Origin: Neisseria subflava | Lineage (GTDB): Bacteria; Pseudomonadota; Gammaproteobacteria; Burkholderiales; Neisseriaceae | DNA length: 64,000 nucleotides | Direction of reading: 5' to 3' | Assembly: GCF_024205745.1 (NCBI RefSeq) | Contig: NZ_CP073117.1 | Location: 2,046,001-2,110,000, forward strand | Shown: positions 9,680 to 19,480 of the stretch, one piece after another | How positions within the stretch are numbered: the stretch's first letter is position 1 | Layout of the letters: each line of letters starts with the position of its first letter | Made by a program: the position numbers and the translations under genes | The notes under the pieces: model-generated | The model's database searches: none | What the model was told of the DNA's origin: nothing | The model's input: the letters and a program-made list of their open reading frames with translations, nothing else

Positions 9680-10290
9680 TGGCATCTTTGCGTTATAAAA
9701 TTGAACAAACACCTAGCAAAATTACCTTGTCAGCAAAAATTATACGCAACAGACTCAAACTTCTATTAACTTGCAGAGATCTTGTAATCGTACTATTGAT
9801 ATTGGCAAACATTTCAAATTTAAACTTTGAATCAACATTTAATATCATACTCCTCATATTTTTAGGCCTGCTTTCTTGCCAATGTATTTATGACTTACTG
9901 TGGCAACTTTTTGGACAAGAATATATCCATGTTCAAAATGGAATACTTTCACACCAATTCGCGCTGTTTGGATTGGGAAAAGGTAAAAAATTTTCACTCG
10001 TAGAAATATCACAATGGCAGCCACATGAGAACTATGCAAATACTAAAAACACTAAAATCACACTGCGTAACTATTTGAGTCAGAGAAGGAATACATCCAC
10101 CATCTCCAGCCCCTTACGACAACCAAATAGTAAACAAGGTGCATGGTCATTTGTTTATCATGGGAAAACCATATACATTGGAGAATTTTTTTATAGCGAC
10201 GATTACCAAGCAATTAACTCTAAATTAAACAACCTAATACCGAAAAAAGCCAAAACAGGGACACTTGCCGAACCAGAACACGGACTTTGA
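9679..10290 (+). CDS. Hypothetical membrane protein coupled to cca
   Basis: 203 residues. The ATG overlaps the cca stop (TGATG) and follows AGGAGG at close to ideal spacing, so it is likely translated by coupling to cca. Two hydrophobic stretches lie at about residues 33-50 and 56-78; the rest is soluble, with basic and Asn-rich segments. The base composition is clearly more A+T-rich than cca and its neighbours, which suggests acquisition or weak constraint. The layout of two helices plus a soluble tail resembles bacterial PH-like membrane proteins, but I cannot assign a family. Confidence 0.7.
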   Translation: MASLRYKIEQTPSKITLSAKIIRNRLKLLLTCRDLVIVLLILANISNLNFESTFNIILLIFLGLLSCQCIYDLLWQLFGQEYIHVQNGILSHQFALFGLGKGKKFSLVEISQWQPHENYANTKNTKITLRNYLSQRRNTSTISSPLRQPNSKQGAWSFVYHGKTIYIGEFFYSDDYQAINSKLNNLIPKKAKTGTLAEPEHGL

Positions 10291-10311
10291 AACAGCCGCC
10301 ACGATATCCGC

Positions 10312-10317
10312 TATAAT
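10312..10317 (+). promoter_or_regulatory. -10 box for the CxxC protein gene
   Basis: TATAAT in the context CGCTATAATCTGCACC, about 36 bases before the ATG at 10354. TTGAAA lies 19 bases upstream, a long spacing. Confidence 0.45.
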
Positions 10318-10353
10318 CTGCACCTTGACCATCTTATTTCAACAATAAAAATC

Positions 10354-10665
10354 ATGACTATCCAGACCGATTTACTTCACGAAAAAATCAGCAATGAAGA
10401 TTATCAACGCCTCATTGTCAAACACAGCGAATCTTTCAGCGACGGCGAAATCCGTCTATTAAACGAAATCCTTGAAAAATTCCGCTTTGATGTCGTACAG
10501 GCGCAAGCTTTGGCGCAAGCCGTCATGCAGCAGGTGCGCTTCGATCCAAACGACTACCATATCGACAGCGACGATGAAGACACAACCGGCATCTGTCCGC
10601 ACTGCATCAACCCGCCCATGCCGCCCCTGCGCGATTATTTGGTTTGGCGCGAAACGCGCGGCTGA
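10354..10665 (+). CDS. Conserved small protein with C-terminal CPHC motif, unknown
   Basis: 103 residues, cytoplasmic, acidic, mostly helical for the first 70 residues. Near the end it has CPHCINPPMPP, a CxxC pair that could bind a metal or be redox active. It has its own -10 box and an inverted-DUS terminator, so it looks like a single-gene unit. I do not recognise a named family. Confidence 0.65.
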   Translation: MTIQTDLLHEKISNEDYQRLIVKHSESFSDGEIRLLNEILEKFRFDVVQAQALAQAVMQQVRFDPNDYHIDSDDEDTTGICPHCINPPMPPLRDYLVWRETRG

Positions 10666-10715
10666 AAATCTTCCTAATCGATTTTGATAAGTTATTAACC
10701 ATTCGCTATCGAACC

Positions 10716-10764
10716 AGGCCGTCTGAACAGGTGTATTCATTACATTTGTTCAGACGGCCTTTTG
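10716..10764 (+). terminator. Inverted DUS terminator
   Basis: AGGCCGTCTGAAC and GTTCAGACGGCCT separated by a roughly 20-base loop, then TTTT. Confidence 0.75.
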
Positions 10765-10795
10765 TAAATAAATGTTCATGACTAGGATAAATCAG

Positions 10796-10801
10796 TATAA
10801 T
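10796..10801 (+). promoter_or_regulatory. -10 box for uraA
   Basis: TATAAT in CAGTATAATCTGCGCC, 31 bases before the uraA start. No good -35 hexamer is visible at 16-18 bases. Confidence 0.45.
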
Positions 10802-10832
10802 CTGCGCCGTTTAAATTTTCTTCGGAGCTTTT

Positions 10833-12050
10833 ATGAACCAGCTTAAAACAGCGGTAGCCGGTGCGCAGATTTTGTTTGTCGCATTCGGTGCCATGGTACT
10901 TGTGCCGCTTCTGACGGGATTAAATCCGGCTTTGGCATTATTGGGCGCAGGCTTGGGCACTTTGTTGTTCCAATTGGTTACGAAACGTAAAGTGCCGATT
11001 TTCCTCGGCTCTTCTTTTGCCTTTATCGCACCGATTATCTACTCCATCGGCGAATGGGGCCTGCCTTCTACCATGTTCGGCCTGTTTGCGGCCGGCTTCA
11101 TGTACTTTGTCTTTGCCGCGCTGATCAGATGGCGCGGTCTGGATGCGGTACACAAACTGTTACCGCCCGTGGTTATCGGCCCGGTGATTATGGTAATCGG
11201 CTTGTCCGTGGCAGCAGCAGCCAGCAGCATGGCCATGGGTCAGGCAGATGGAAAACAGGTCATCGACTATATCGACTCGCTGATTCTGTCCGGCTTTACC
11301 TTTGCGGTAACCGTCATTGTTTCTGTCTTCGGCAGCAAAATGATGAAGCTGATTCCGATTCTAATCGGCGTGGCTTCCGGCTATGTGTTGGCTTTAATCA
11401 TGGGCTTGGTCGATACAAGCGCCATCATCAACGCTCCTTGGTTTGCCGTCCCTCATTTTGAAACGCCTCAAGTCAACTGGCAGGCTGCTTTGTTTATGTT
11501 GCCCGTTGCCATCGCCCCGGCCATCGAACACATCGGCGGCATTATGGCCATCGGTAATGTAACCGGCAAAAACTACACTAAAGACCCGGGCTTGGACAAA
11601 ACCCTCGCCGGTGACGGCTTGGGCGTGTGCGTGGCCGGTTTGATCGGCGGCCCTCCTGTAACCACTTACGGCGAAGTAACCGGTGCGGTGATGATTACCA
11701 AAAACAGCAACCCCGTCATCATGACTTGGGCGGCAATTTTTGCAATTTTTATGGCGTTTTTCGGTAAGTTCAACGCGTTTTTGGCTTCGATTCCTATGCC
11801 GGTTATGGGCGGTATTATGTTGCTGCTGTTCGGTACAATCGCCTCTTTGGGCATCAAAACATTGATTGATGCGAAAGTCGATTTGATGCAGCCGAAAAAT
11901 CTGGTTATCGTCAGCTCCGTATTGACGACCGGTATCGGCGGCATGATTATCAAAGTAGGTACTTTGAGCTTCGCCGGTGTAGGTTTGTGCGCCGTATTGG
12001 CCATTATCCTGAACTGCGTTTTGCCCAATACAAAATCAGAAGAAGCATAA
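10833..12050 (+). CDS. uraA: Uracil/xanthine permease, NCS2 family (UraA type)
   Basis: 405 residues with about 14 hydrophobic segments, the length and topology of nucleobase:cation symporters. The NCS2 signature regions are visible: a PAIEHIGG stretch near residue 230 (the conserved substrate-binding Glu of UraA) and PPVTTYGEVTGAV near 275. It begins directly with the hydrophobic segment MNQLKTAVAGAQILFVAFGA. It most likely imports uracil with protons for pyrimidine salvage; xanthine or uric acid specificity cannot be fully excluded by eye. Confidence 0.88.
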   Translation: MNQLKTAVAGAQILFVAFGAMVLVPLLTGLNPALALLGAGLGTLLFQLVTKRKVPIFLGSSFAFIAPIIYSIGEWGLPSTMFGLFAAGFMYFVFAALIRWRGLDAVHKLLPPVVIGPVIMVIGLSVAAAASSMAMGQADGKQVIDYIDSLILSGFTFAVTVIVSVFGSKMMKLIPILIGVASGYVLALIMGLVDTSAIINAPWFAVPHFETPQVNWQAALFMLPVAIAPAIEHIGGIMAIGNVTGKNYTKDPGLDKTLAGDGLGVCVAGLIGGPPVTTYGEVTGAVMITKNSNPVIMTWAAIFAIFMAFFGKFNAFLASIPMPVMGGIMLLLFGTIASLGIKTLIDAKVDLMQPKNLVIVSSVLTTGIGGMIIKVGTLSFAGVGLCAVLAIILNCVLPNTKSEEA

Positions 12051-12069
12051 ATAGCTGGCTCATAAACTC

Positions 12070-12107
12070 AAAGGCCGTCTGAAAATGAGATTTCAGACGG
12101 CCTTTTT
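12070..12107 (+). terminator. Inverted DUS terminator after uraA
   Basis: AAAGGCCGTCTGAAAA, a short loop, TTTCAGACGGCC and TTTTT. Confidence 0.8.
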
Positions 12108-12127
12108 ATTATGCTTTATACAATAAA

Positions 12128-12165
12128 AAATGCCGGAGGCTTAACCATCTCCGGCATTTTTAAAT
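12128..12165 (-). terminator. Terminator of the SRP RNA gene
   Basis: Read on the minus strand, AAAATGCCGGAG and CTCCGGCATTTTTT form a 10-12 bp stem with a T-run. It directly follows the RNA's 3' end and is not DUS-derived. Confidence 0.85.
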
Positions 12166-12168
12166 AAG

Positions 12169-12271
12169 GTGGCGAGCCGAACCCCCGGCACTGGCTCATC
12201 AGAGTGGGCTGCTGGCTTCCGCCCCTGACCCGGTGTTCCAAATTACCATGCGGGGAGACCCGCCATAGAAG
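12169..12271 (-). ncRNA. ffs: 4.5S signal recognition particle RNA
   Basis: RNA component of the signal recognition particle; with Ffh it targets inner-membrane proteins during translation. On the minus strand the conserved domain IV reads GGGTCAGGGGCGGAAGCC then AGCAGCCC. This holds the GGAA tetraloop closed by GGC/GCC and the asymmetric loop that binds Ffh. The ends pair (TGGCGGGT with GCTCGCCA). A TATAAT/TTGAGT promoter is upstream and a strong terminator downstream. The 5' end is placed about seven bases after the -10 box; both ends are approximate by a few bases. Confidence 0.92.
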
Positions 12272-12277
12272 AAACGC

Positions 12278-12305
12278 ATTATAGCGGTTTTACAGAAAAA
12301 CTCAA
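12278..12305 (-). promoter_or_regulatory. Promoter of the SRP RNA gene
   Basis: On the minus strand, TTGAGT (12300-12305) and a perfect TATAAT (12278-12283) are 16 bases apart. The predicted start is near 12271, at the 5' end of the RNA. Bases 12306-12524 hold two isolated DUS copies and no gene. Confidence 0.8.
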
Positions 12306-12524
12306 GCGATAAAATCTGTCAGGCCGTCTGAAAACCATTTACACGACAAGATTGTAAACAATATTACCTAGTTACAAATCATTCCCATTGAAATGTTTAT
12401 TGTCTTTTCCGTTGAAAAATATCGAAAATTACACTACATTAACACTTTACGCCATCAAGAAGAAATTGCATTTTTCAGACGGCCTTTAATATAAAAACAT
12501 TACATCCATCAACGGAACACGACC

Positions 12525-15500
12525 ATGACCACGACTACTGCCCCTCAGCGTATTCGAGAAATTCCCTATAACTATACTTCTTATACCGACCGTGAAATCG
12601 TCATCCGACTGTTGGGCGACGAGGCGTGGCAGATTCTACAAGACTTGCGCGGACAGCGCAGGACGGGACGTTCGGCACGAATGCTGTTTGAAGTATTGGG
12701 CGATATTTGGGTGGTCGTGCGCAATCCGTATCTGGTCGATGACTTGCTGGAGCACCCAAAACGCCGCGCCGCGCTGGTACGCGAAATGCGCCACCGCTTA
12801 AATGAAATCCGCAAACGCCGCGACGACAATCAGCAAGTAGATGTCTTGGTTGCCGCAGCAGAAAAAGCAGTCGAGCGTTTTGATAGCAGTTTTGATGAAA
12901 CCATCCAAAAACGCCATCAGATTTTGGAACGCTTAAGCAAAATCACCAAACCACACAACATCATGTTTGACGGATTGGCTCGCGTAACGCATGTTACCGA
13001 TGCAACCGACTGGCGCGTGGAGTATCCGTTTGTCGTCATCAATCCTGATACCGAGGCAGAAATTGCGCCTTTGGTGCGCGCCTTAATCGAATTGGACTTG
13101 GTCATTATCCCACGCGGCGGCGGTACAGGTTATACCGGCGGTGCGGTACCTTTGGACGCAAACAGCGCAGTCATCAATACCGAAAAACTCGACAAACATC
13201 GAGGCGTCGAATACGTTGAACTGGCAGGCTTGGACGGCAGACATCCGATTATCCATTGCGGCGCAGGCGTAGTAACCCGCCGAGTGGAAGAAACCGCGCA
13301 TCACGCAGGTTTGGTGTTCGCCGTTGATCCGACTTCCGCCGATGCGTCTTGCGTGGGCGGCAATGTAGCGATGAACGCAGGCGGTAAAAAAGCCGTACTG
13401 TGGGGTACTGCCTTGGACAACCTCGCCTACTGGCAGATGGTCAACCCGCAGGGCGAATGGCTGCGCATCGAGCGCGTGCGCCACAATTTCGGCAAAATCC
13501 ACGACGAAGAAACCGCCGTTTTCGACGTTCATACGCTGGATTCAGACGGCATCAATATCGTTAAAACCGAACGTTTGGAAATCCCCGGCTACAAATTCCG
13601 CAAAGTCGGTTTAGGCAAAGACGTTACCGATAAATTCTTGAGCGGCCTGCCCGGCGTGCAAAAAGAAGGCACGGATGGCATCATCACCAGTGTTGCCTTC
13701 GTATTGCATAAAATGCCGAAATACACGCGCACTGTGTGTATGGAATTTTTCGGTACGGTCGCCACCGCTACCCCGTCCATTGTTGAAATCCGCGATTTCC
13801 TGCTTACCCATGAAAGCGTACGATTGGCCGGTTTGGAGCATTTAGACTGGCGTTACGTCCGCGCCGTCGGTTATGCCACCAAAGCGGCGGGCAAAGGCCG
13901 ACCTAAAATGGTCTTGCTGGCAGACGTGGTTTCCGACGACGAAGCCGCCGTACAGGCAGCCGCCGAACACATCTGCGAACTTGCCCGCGCCCGCGACGGC
14001 GAAGGCTTTATTGCCATATCTCCTGAAGCCCGCAAAACCTTCTGGCTCGACCGCAGCCGCACCGCAGCCATCGCTAAACACACCAACGCCTTTAAAATCA
14101 ACGAAGACGTGGTCATCCCTTTGGAAAGGCTTGGCGAGTATTCAGACGGCATCGAACGCATCAATATTGAGCTTTCCATTCAAAACAAACTCAAACTCTG
14201 CGCCGCATTAGAGCAATATCTGTCCGGCAAACTCCCCATCGACAAAATGGGAACAGACCTGCCGACCGCCGAACTGTTGGGCGAACGCGGAAAGCACGCC
14301 CTAGCCCACGTTTCCGCTGTCAAAGCGCGTTGGGAATGGCTGCTTGCTAACTTGGACGCGCCACTTGCCGACTATAAGGCTCGCTATGGCGCAGCCGTCC
14401 ATGCCGCGCCCGAAGCCAAAGACAATGAAAGCTGCTTTATTGCCTTCCGCGATTTCCGCCTGCGCGTGTCTGTCAAAGCGGACGTAATGAAGCCGCTTTC
14501 TGAAATCTTCAGCGGCAAAACAGATACCAAAATTATCCAAGGCTTGGGCAAAATCCACGCCAAAACCGTGCGTAGCCGCGTCTTCGTCGCCCTGCATATG
14601 CACGCCGGCGACGGTAACGTTCATACCAATATTCCGGTTAACTCAGACGATGCCGAAATGCTTCAGACGGCCTACCGTTCTGTGGAACGCATCATGAAAA
14701 TCGCCCGTTCGCTCGGCGGCGTAATTTCCGGCGAACACGGCATCGGCATCACCAAGCTCGAATTTTTGACCGATGAAGATTTGCAGCCGTTTTGGGACTA
14801 TAAAAACCAAGTCGATCCGAAACACACCTTCAACCGTCACAAACTCATGAAAGGCTCGGACCTGCGCAACGCCTACACGCCGTCTTTCGAGCTTTTGGGC
14901 GCGGAATCGCTGATTATGGAAAAATCAGACCTCGGCACCATCGCCGATTCCATCAAAGACTGTCTGCGCTGCGGCAAATGCAAACCAGTTTGCTCTACTC
15001 ATGTTCCGCGTGCCAACCTGCTGTACAGCCCACGCAACAAAATCCTCGGCGTAGGCTTGCTGACCGAAGCCTTCTTATACGAAGAACAAACCCGTCGCGG
15101 CGTTTCCATTAAACATTTTGAAGAACTGATGGACATCGGTGACCACTGCACCGTGTGCCACCGCTGCGTTAAACCTTGCCCTGTCAACATCGACTTCGGC
15201 GACGTTACCGTAGCCGTCCGCAACTACCTTGCCGATTCCGGCCACAAACGATTTGCGCCTGCGGCTTCAATGGGCATGGCATTTTTGAACGCCACAGGCC
15301 CGAAAACCATCAAAGCCCTTCGCGCCGCCATGATACAGACAGGCTTCCCAGCGCAGAACTTTGCCTACAAAATCGGCAAGCTTCTTCCGATCGGCACTAA
15401 AAAGCAAAAAGCCGAACCGAAAGCCACCGTCGGTACTGCCTCAATCAAAGAACAGGTTATCCATTTCATCAACCGTCCTTTGCCGAAAAGCGTGCCTGCC

Positions 15501-16358
15501 AAAACTCCGCGCTCCATGCTGGGTATAGAAGACGACAAGAGTATTCCTATCATCCGCAATCCGGCTGCTCCGGAAGATGCCGAAGCCGTGTTCTACTTCC
15601 CAGGTTGCGGCTCTGAGCGTCTGTTCAGCCAAATCGGACTTGCCGTTCAAGCCATGCTTTGGCATGTTGGTGTCCAAACTGTCCTGCCACCCGGCTATAT
15701 GTGTTGCGGCTATCCGCAAGACGCAGGCGGTAATAAGGCTAAAGCCGAAGAAATGAGCACCAACAACCGCGTGGCTTTCCACCGTATGGCAAACACCCTC
15801 AACTACCTCGACATTAAAACCGTCGTCGTCAGTTGCGGTACCTGCTACGACCAACTGGAAAAATACCGTTTTGAGGAAATCTTCCCTGGCTGCCGCATCA
15901 TCGACATCCACGAATATCTGCTTGAAAAAGGTGTGCAGCTAAACGGAGTACAAGGTCAGCAATACCTCTACCACGATCCTTGCCATACCCCGATCAAAAC
16001 AATGAATGCCACCCAAATGGCAAGCAGCCTCATGGGGCAAAAAGTCGTCTTAAGCGACCGTTGCTGCGGCGAATCCGGTATGTTTGCCGTCAAACGACCC
16101 GACATTGCCACTCAGGTCAAGTTCCGCAAACAAGAGGAAATTGAGAAAAACCTCAAAGAGCTGCCGCAGGGTGAACCCGTCAAAATGCTTACCTCCTGCC
16201 CAGCCTGCCTGCAAGGTCTGAGCCGCTACGCCGACGACAACAATATACCTGCAGACTACATCGTCATTGAAATGGCAAAACACATCCTCGGCGAAAACTG
16301 GCTGGATGAGTTTGTGAAAAAAGCCAATAACGGCGGTGTAGAAAAAGTATTGCTCTAA
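12525..16358 (+). CDS. FAD-linked oxidase fused to ferredoxin and CCG Fe-S domains (D-2-hydroxyacid dehydrogenase-like, DUF3683 type)
   Basis: 1277 residues. The first about 150 residues are the DUF3683-type region, followed by an FAD-binding PCMH domain ([15 protein letters not shown] near residue 195). The FAD-oxidase C domain follows ([12 protein letters not shown] near 691, [10 protein letters not shown] near 734). Two [4Fe-4S] motifs come next, [11 protein letters not shown] (about 813) and [12 protein letters not shown] (about 875). Cys-rich CCG repeats close the chain ([10 protein letters not shown] near 1024, [28 protein letters not shown]). The plan resembles GlcD plus GlcF or YdiJ, which oxidise D-lactate, glycolate or D-2-hydroxyglutarate and pass electrons to the membrane. 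The exact substrate is unknown. It converges with lutACB. Confidence 0.85.
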   Translation: MTTTTAPQRIREIPYNYTSYTDREIVIRLLGDEAWQILQDLRGQRRTGRSARMLFEVLGDIWVVVRNPYLVDDLLEHPKRRAALVREMRHRLNEIRKRRDDNQQVDVLVAAAEKAVERFDSSFDETIQKRHQILERLSKITKPHNIMFDGLARVTHVTDATDWRVEYPFVVINPDTEAEIAPLVRALIELDLVIIPRGGGTGYTGGAVPLDANSAVINTEKLDKHRGVEYVELAGLDGRHPIIHCGAGVVTRRVEETAHHAGLVFAVDPTSADASCVGGNVAMNAGGKKAVLWGTALDNLAYWQMVNPQGEWLRIERVRHNFGKIHDEETAVFDVHTLDSDGINIVKTERLEIPGYKFRKVGLGKDVTDKFLSGLPGVQKEGTDGIITSVAFVLHKMPKYTRTVCMEFFGTVATATPSIVEIRDFLLTHESVRLAGLEHLDWRYVRAVGYATKAAGKGRPKMVLLADVVSDDEAAVQAAAEHICELARARDGEGFIAISPEARKTFWLDRSRTAAIAKHTNAFKINEDVVIPLERLGEYSDGIERINIELSIQNKLKLCAALEQYLSGKLPIDKMGTDLPTAELLGERGKHALAHVSAVKARWEWLLANLDAPLADYKARYGAAVHAAPEAKDNESCFIAFRDFRLRVSVKADVMKPLSEIFSGKTDTKIIQGLGKIHAKTVRSRVFVALHMHAGDGNVHTNIPVNSDDAEMLQTAYRSVERIMKIARSLGGVISGEHGIGITKLEFLTDEDLQPFWDYKNQVDPKHTFNRHKLMKGSDLRNAYTPSFELLGAESLIMEKSDLGTIADSIKDCLRCGKCKPVCSTHVPRANLLYSPRNKILGVGLLTEAFLYEEQTRRGVSIKHFEELMDIGDHCTVCHRCVKPCPVNIDFGDVTVAVRNYLADSGHKRFAPAASMGMAFLNATGPKTIKALRAAMIQTGFPAQNFAYKIGKLLPIGTKKQKAEPKATVGTASIKEQVIHFINRPLPKSVPAKTPRSMLGIEDDKSIPIIRNPAAPEDAEAVFYFPGCGSERLFSQIGLAVQAMLWHVGVQTVLPPGYMCCGYPQDAGGNKAKAEEMSTNNRVAFHRMANTLNYLDIKTVVVSCGTCYDQLEKYRFEEIFPGCRIIDIHEYLLEKGVQLNGVQGQQYLYHDPCHTPIKTMNATQMASSLMGQKVVLSDRCCGESGMFAVKRPDIATQVKFRKQEEIEKNLKELPQGEPVKMLTSCPACLQGLSRYADDNNIPADYIVIEMAKHILGENWLDEFVKKANNGGVEKVLL

Positions 16359-16386
16359 GGACTTAGGCAAAACTTTTGGCTGTAAT

Positions 16387-16422
16387 AAAGGCCGTCTGAA
16401 AATCTTTCAGACGGCCTTTTTA
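16387..16422 (+). terminator. Inverted DUS terminator of the FAD oxidase gene
   Basis: AAAGGCCGTCTGAAAATC, TTTCAGACGGCC and TTTTTAT. A good intrinsic terminator immediately after the gene. Confidence 0.8.
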
Positions 16423-16498
16423 TTCAAAAGAATCAAGATAAAATAATCAAATCAGACGCCTTTGCAAATAACAATGCCATACCAGTAGTATTCAATAA

Positions 16499-16539
16499 AA
16501 AATAAAACCTGAGGCCTTTTATTCCTCAGGTTTTATTTA
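16499..16539 (-). terminator. Terminator of the lutACB operon
   Basis: AATAAAACCTGAGG and CCTCAGGTTTTATT form a 14 bp stem with an A/T-rich tail. It is not DUS-based and lies 8 bases beyond the lutB stop. Confidence 0.85.
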
Positions 16540-16546
16540 TCAAGCC

Positions 16547-17998
16547 TTATGCTTTTTCTTTCTGGAGTTTTTCTGCCATCAGTTGATGCAGCGTTTTCTT
16601 AGCCGGTTTCATCGGAACACGGTTATCCGTCCAACCCAGCTGCTTGCTAGGTGTCAATGCGCGGAATTTAGTGGCTGTCCAACCGAATGCACGGTAAGCT
16701 TTACTGCCGCTGAAAATACCGTCAAACGTACGCCATGCCATTTGTTCGCCGAAAGTATGCGATGCACCTTGACCACGGATAGGATGTGGAACGATTTCGG
16801 TTGGCGAACGTTGCGCTTCAACACGCAGACGTTGCATTTGTTCGGTAATCGGAATGCGTACCGGACAAACTTCAACACAGGCGCCACACATGGTACATGC
16901 AGTCGGCAGATCGCGTGTCGCATCCAAGCCCAACAAATGCGGAGAGATAATCTCGCCAATCGGGCCGGGATAAGTCGTACCGTAAGCCGCGCCACCGATA
17001 CGGGTATAAACCGGACAGTGGTTCATACACGCACCGCAACGGATGCATTGCAAAGTACGGCGCATTTGATCTTCTGCATACGCTTGGCTACGGCCGTTAT
17101 CAAGCAGTACCAAGTGCATTTCTTGAGGGCCGTCCAGCTCTTCGCTACGGCGAGGGCCGGTAATCATATTGAAATAAGTGGTAATGTTCTGACCGATGGC
17201 AGAACGTGGCAACAGGCTGTACAAAGGCGGAACATCCGACAGCTTCGCAACCACTTTTTCAATGCCGGTAATAGCAATGTGCACAGGCGGTACAGTGGTA
17301 CTCAAACGGCCGTTACCTTCATTTTCAACTAAACACAAAGTGCCTGTTTCAGCAACGGCAAAGTTCACACCGCTCAAACCGACATCGGCAGTACTGTAAA
17401 TATCGCGCAAGGCTTTACGCGCAAATCCGGTCAGTTGGTCTACATCATCTGTTAATGGCGTACCGAGGTTTTGATGGAAAAGCTCGCTCACCTGCTCTTT
17501 GGTCTTATGAATGGCAGGCATCACGATATGGGTTGGTTTCTCACCGGCCATTTGAACGATAAACTCGCCCAAATCGCTCTCAACCGCTTTAATGCCTTGG
17601 TCTTGCAGATAATGGTTCAGCTCAATCTCTTCGCTGACCATAGATTTGCCTTTCACCATCAGCTTGCCGTTTTTATCGGTAATGATGTTGTGAATGATTT
17701 GGCAGGCTTCGACAGGGGTTTCCGCCCAGTGGACTTTAACGCCCAGCTTGGTCAGGTTTTCTTCCAGCTGTTCCAGCAATGCAGGCAATTTGGACAACGA
17801 ACGCTGACGGACATGTTCACACAAGTCACGCAGGCTTTGCAGCTCTTCTTCATCTGTCAAAACGGCTTTGCGCTTGGTCATCAGCATATCCATCGCCGTG
17901 CGCAAGCTTTTACGCAGAGGCTTGTCTTGCAAAGAAATCGCAGCGTTTTGCTTGAACGTTTCCGGCTTCATATGGAATTTAATGGTTTGAGAACTCAT
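16547..17998 (-). CDS. lutB: L-lactate oxidation iron-sulfur protein LutB
   Basis: 483 residues. The LutB subunit of the LutABC complex, which oxidises L-lactate to pyruvate. Two [4Fe-4S] motifs, CIRCGACMNHCP (near residue 312) and CTMCGACVEVCP (near 365), follow the LUD domain (about residues 70-300, with the conserved AETGTLCLVENEGNGR). It is last in the operon A-C-B; its start overlaps the lutC stop by four bases (ATGA). Confidence 0.9.
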   Translation of the reverse strand: MSSQTIKFHMKPETFKQNAAISLQDKPLRKSLRTAMDMLMTKRKAVLTDEEELQSLRDLCEHVRQRSLSKLPALLEQLEENLTKLGVKVHWAETPVEACQIIHNIITDKNGKLMVKGKSMVSEEIELNHYLQDQGIKAVESDLGEFIVQMAGEKPTHIVMPAIHKTKEQVSELFHQNLGTPLTDDVDQLTGFARKALRDIYSTADVGLSGVNFAVAETGTLCLVENEGNGRLSTTVPPVHIAITGIEKVVAKLSDVPPLYSLLPRSAIGQNITTYFNMITGPRRSEELDGPQEMHLVLLDNGRSQAYAEDQMRRTLQCIRCGACMNHCPVYTRIGGAAYGTTYPGPIGEIISPHLLGLDATRDLPTACTMCGACVEVCPVRIPITEQMQRLRVEAQRSPTEIVPHPIRGQGASHTFGEQMAWRTFDGIFSGSKAYRAFGWTATKFRALTPSKQLGWTDNRVPMKPAKKTLHQLMAEKLQKEKA

Positions 17999-18696
17999 GC
18001 TTTTTCCTCCAAATCAGCAGGGGAAATATGATCAGGCAGAACGGCCAAAACCACCAAATCGCGCGGGCCGTGTGCACCATAGGCCAAAGTCAATTGAATA
18101 TCGGCAGTCTTAGACGGACCGGAAATCAAAATAACGTTGGTAGGCATGCCTTTTTCTACCAGTTTTTCACCTTCAACAGCATTATGGAATTCGTTGTACA
18201 TTTTGCTGGTGTCAAACAAGCAGAAATGTACAGGCGGAACCAAACTCAGGCTGCGCGGCTCAAGAGGGCTGGACTCCAGCATAATAGTACCGGTACGGGC
18301 AATACCGCATTTAGAGCCGCTAAAACCAGCCTCGATATCGGTAAAGAATTCGTTTTTCCAGTCGTCGATTTTTCGCTCAAAACCACGAGGTTCAATATTG
18401 GTATCGGCCAAAGCTGCACGGGCCAGCTGACCATGTTCTGTTTCCAATGGTAGCAGAATGTTTTTCAAGCCTTTGCCTTCGGCTGCTTGACGGAATACTT
18501 GCGGCCAGTTGGATTTGGTAACCCAATAGATTTCAGTTTTGACGGCACGCATGGCAGCCGCCCAATGTTTCAAGCGTTCGACATCGTTTGCCCAAGAAAC
18601 ACCCATTTCACGGTAATAATCAAAAACCGGCGGTTCTTCCATCGGCAAGGCATCGGCTTTTTTCAGTTTCGCTAAAATATTTTCGCGCGCGCTCAT
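17995..18696 (-). CDS. lutC: L-lactate oxidation protein LutC
   Basis: 233 residues, a LUD-domain protein. The segment CGIARTGTIMLESSPLEPRS is the LUD signature. LutC is needed with LutA and LutB for L-lactate use; it has no Fe-S motif of its own. Overlaps of four bases at both ends (ATGA with lutA upstream and with lutB downstream) indicate tight translational coupling. Confidence 0.88.
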   Translation of the reverse strand: MSARENILAKLKKADALPMEEPPVFDYYREMGVSWANDVERLKHWAAAMRAVKTEIYWVTKSNWPQVFRQAAEGKGLKNILLPLETEHGQLARAALADTNIEPRGFERKIDDWKNEFFTDIEAGFSGSKCGIARTGTIMLESSPLEPRSLSLVPPVHFCLFDTSKMYNEFHNAVEGEKLVEKGMPTNVILISGPSKTADIQLTLAYGAHGPRDLVVLAVLPDHISPADLEEKA

Positions 18697-19472
18697 GCTT
18701 TACCTCCGGTACGTTCCAACAGGAAAGATGCAATATGTTTCGGACGCGGCATATTGGGTTCGTCTTTAGCAATTTTGCCGCCGATATTCATCATGCAGCC
18801 GCAATCCGCACTGATGATTTCAGTTGCGCCTGTTTCTTTTAAGGCTGCAACTTTGTCGGTTACCATCGCGCCGGAAATATCAGCTTGTTTCACAGAGAAT
18901 GTACCGCCAAAACCGCAGCACTCGCTTTCATGGTCGTGAACGATACGTTCAACATTTTCCATGCCGTCAATCAACTGCCAGCCTGACAAATGGACATTCA
19001 TCTCACGACGTGCCGCGCAGGAAGTATGAACGGCCACTTTAACCGGCTCGCCTTTATCTTCAGGTTTGTAACCAATCGCCAGCAGGAAGTGGGTAAATTC
19101 AATGATACGGTTGGCGCAATCAATCGCTTTTTGCTCGTACTCGGTACCTTTGAACAAAGTCGGCCAGTGGTGTTTCATCATGCCGCCGCAAGAACCGGAA
19201 GGCACGACAATCGGCCAATTTTCAGGGAATAAATCCAGTTGCGCTTTGGCAACATCAAAGGCTTCTTTAGGATGGCCTGACGAATAGGCCGGTTGGCCGC
19301 AGCAGCTTTGTTCCATCGGATAATGGATACGGATACCCTGTTGTTCGATTAAAGTGATGGCATCCATGCCTGCTTCCGGCATGAAAAGGTCGAGAACGCA
19401 AGTACCGAAGAAATAAGCATCGGTTGGCTTGCTGTCGAATACGGTGATTTGTGGTGGTTTGATTGCGCTCAT
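18693..19472 (-). CDS. lutA: L-lactate oxidation Cys-rich protein LutA
   Basis: 259 residues with two CCG domains: FFGTCVLDLFMPEAG, SCCGQPAYSSGHPKEA, SGSCGGMMKHHWP, then HTSCAARRE, ECCGFGGTFSVK and SADCGCMMNIGG. These Cys motifs bind Fe-S clusters in LutA/GlcF-type proteins. It is first in the operon. The frame opens farther upstream with a TTG, but the ATG at 19472 (MSAIKPPQ) is the likely start. A perfect inverted repeat lies 8-24 bases upstream of it. Confidence 0.9.
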   Translation of the reverse strand: MSAIKPPQITVFDSKPTDAYFFGTCVLDLFMPEAGMDAITLIEQQGIRIHYPMEQSCCGQPAYSSGHPKEAFDVAKAQLDLFPENWPIVVPSGSCGGMMKHHWPTLFKGTEYEQKAIDCANRIIEFTHFLLAIGYKPEDKGEPVKVAVHTSCAARREMNVHLSGWQLIDGMENVERIVHDHESECCGFGGTFSVKQADISGAMVTDKVAALKETGATEIISADCGCMMNIGGKIAKDEPNMPRPKHIASFLLERTGGKA

Positions 19473-19480
19473 TTTTTTGG

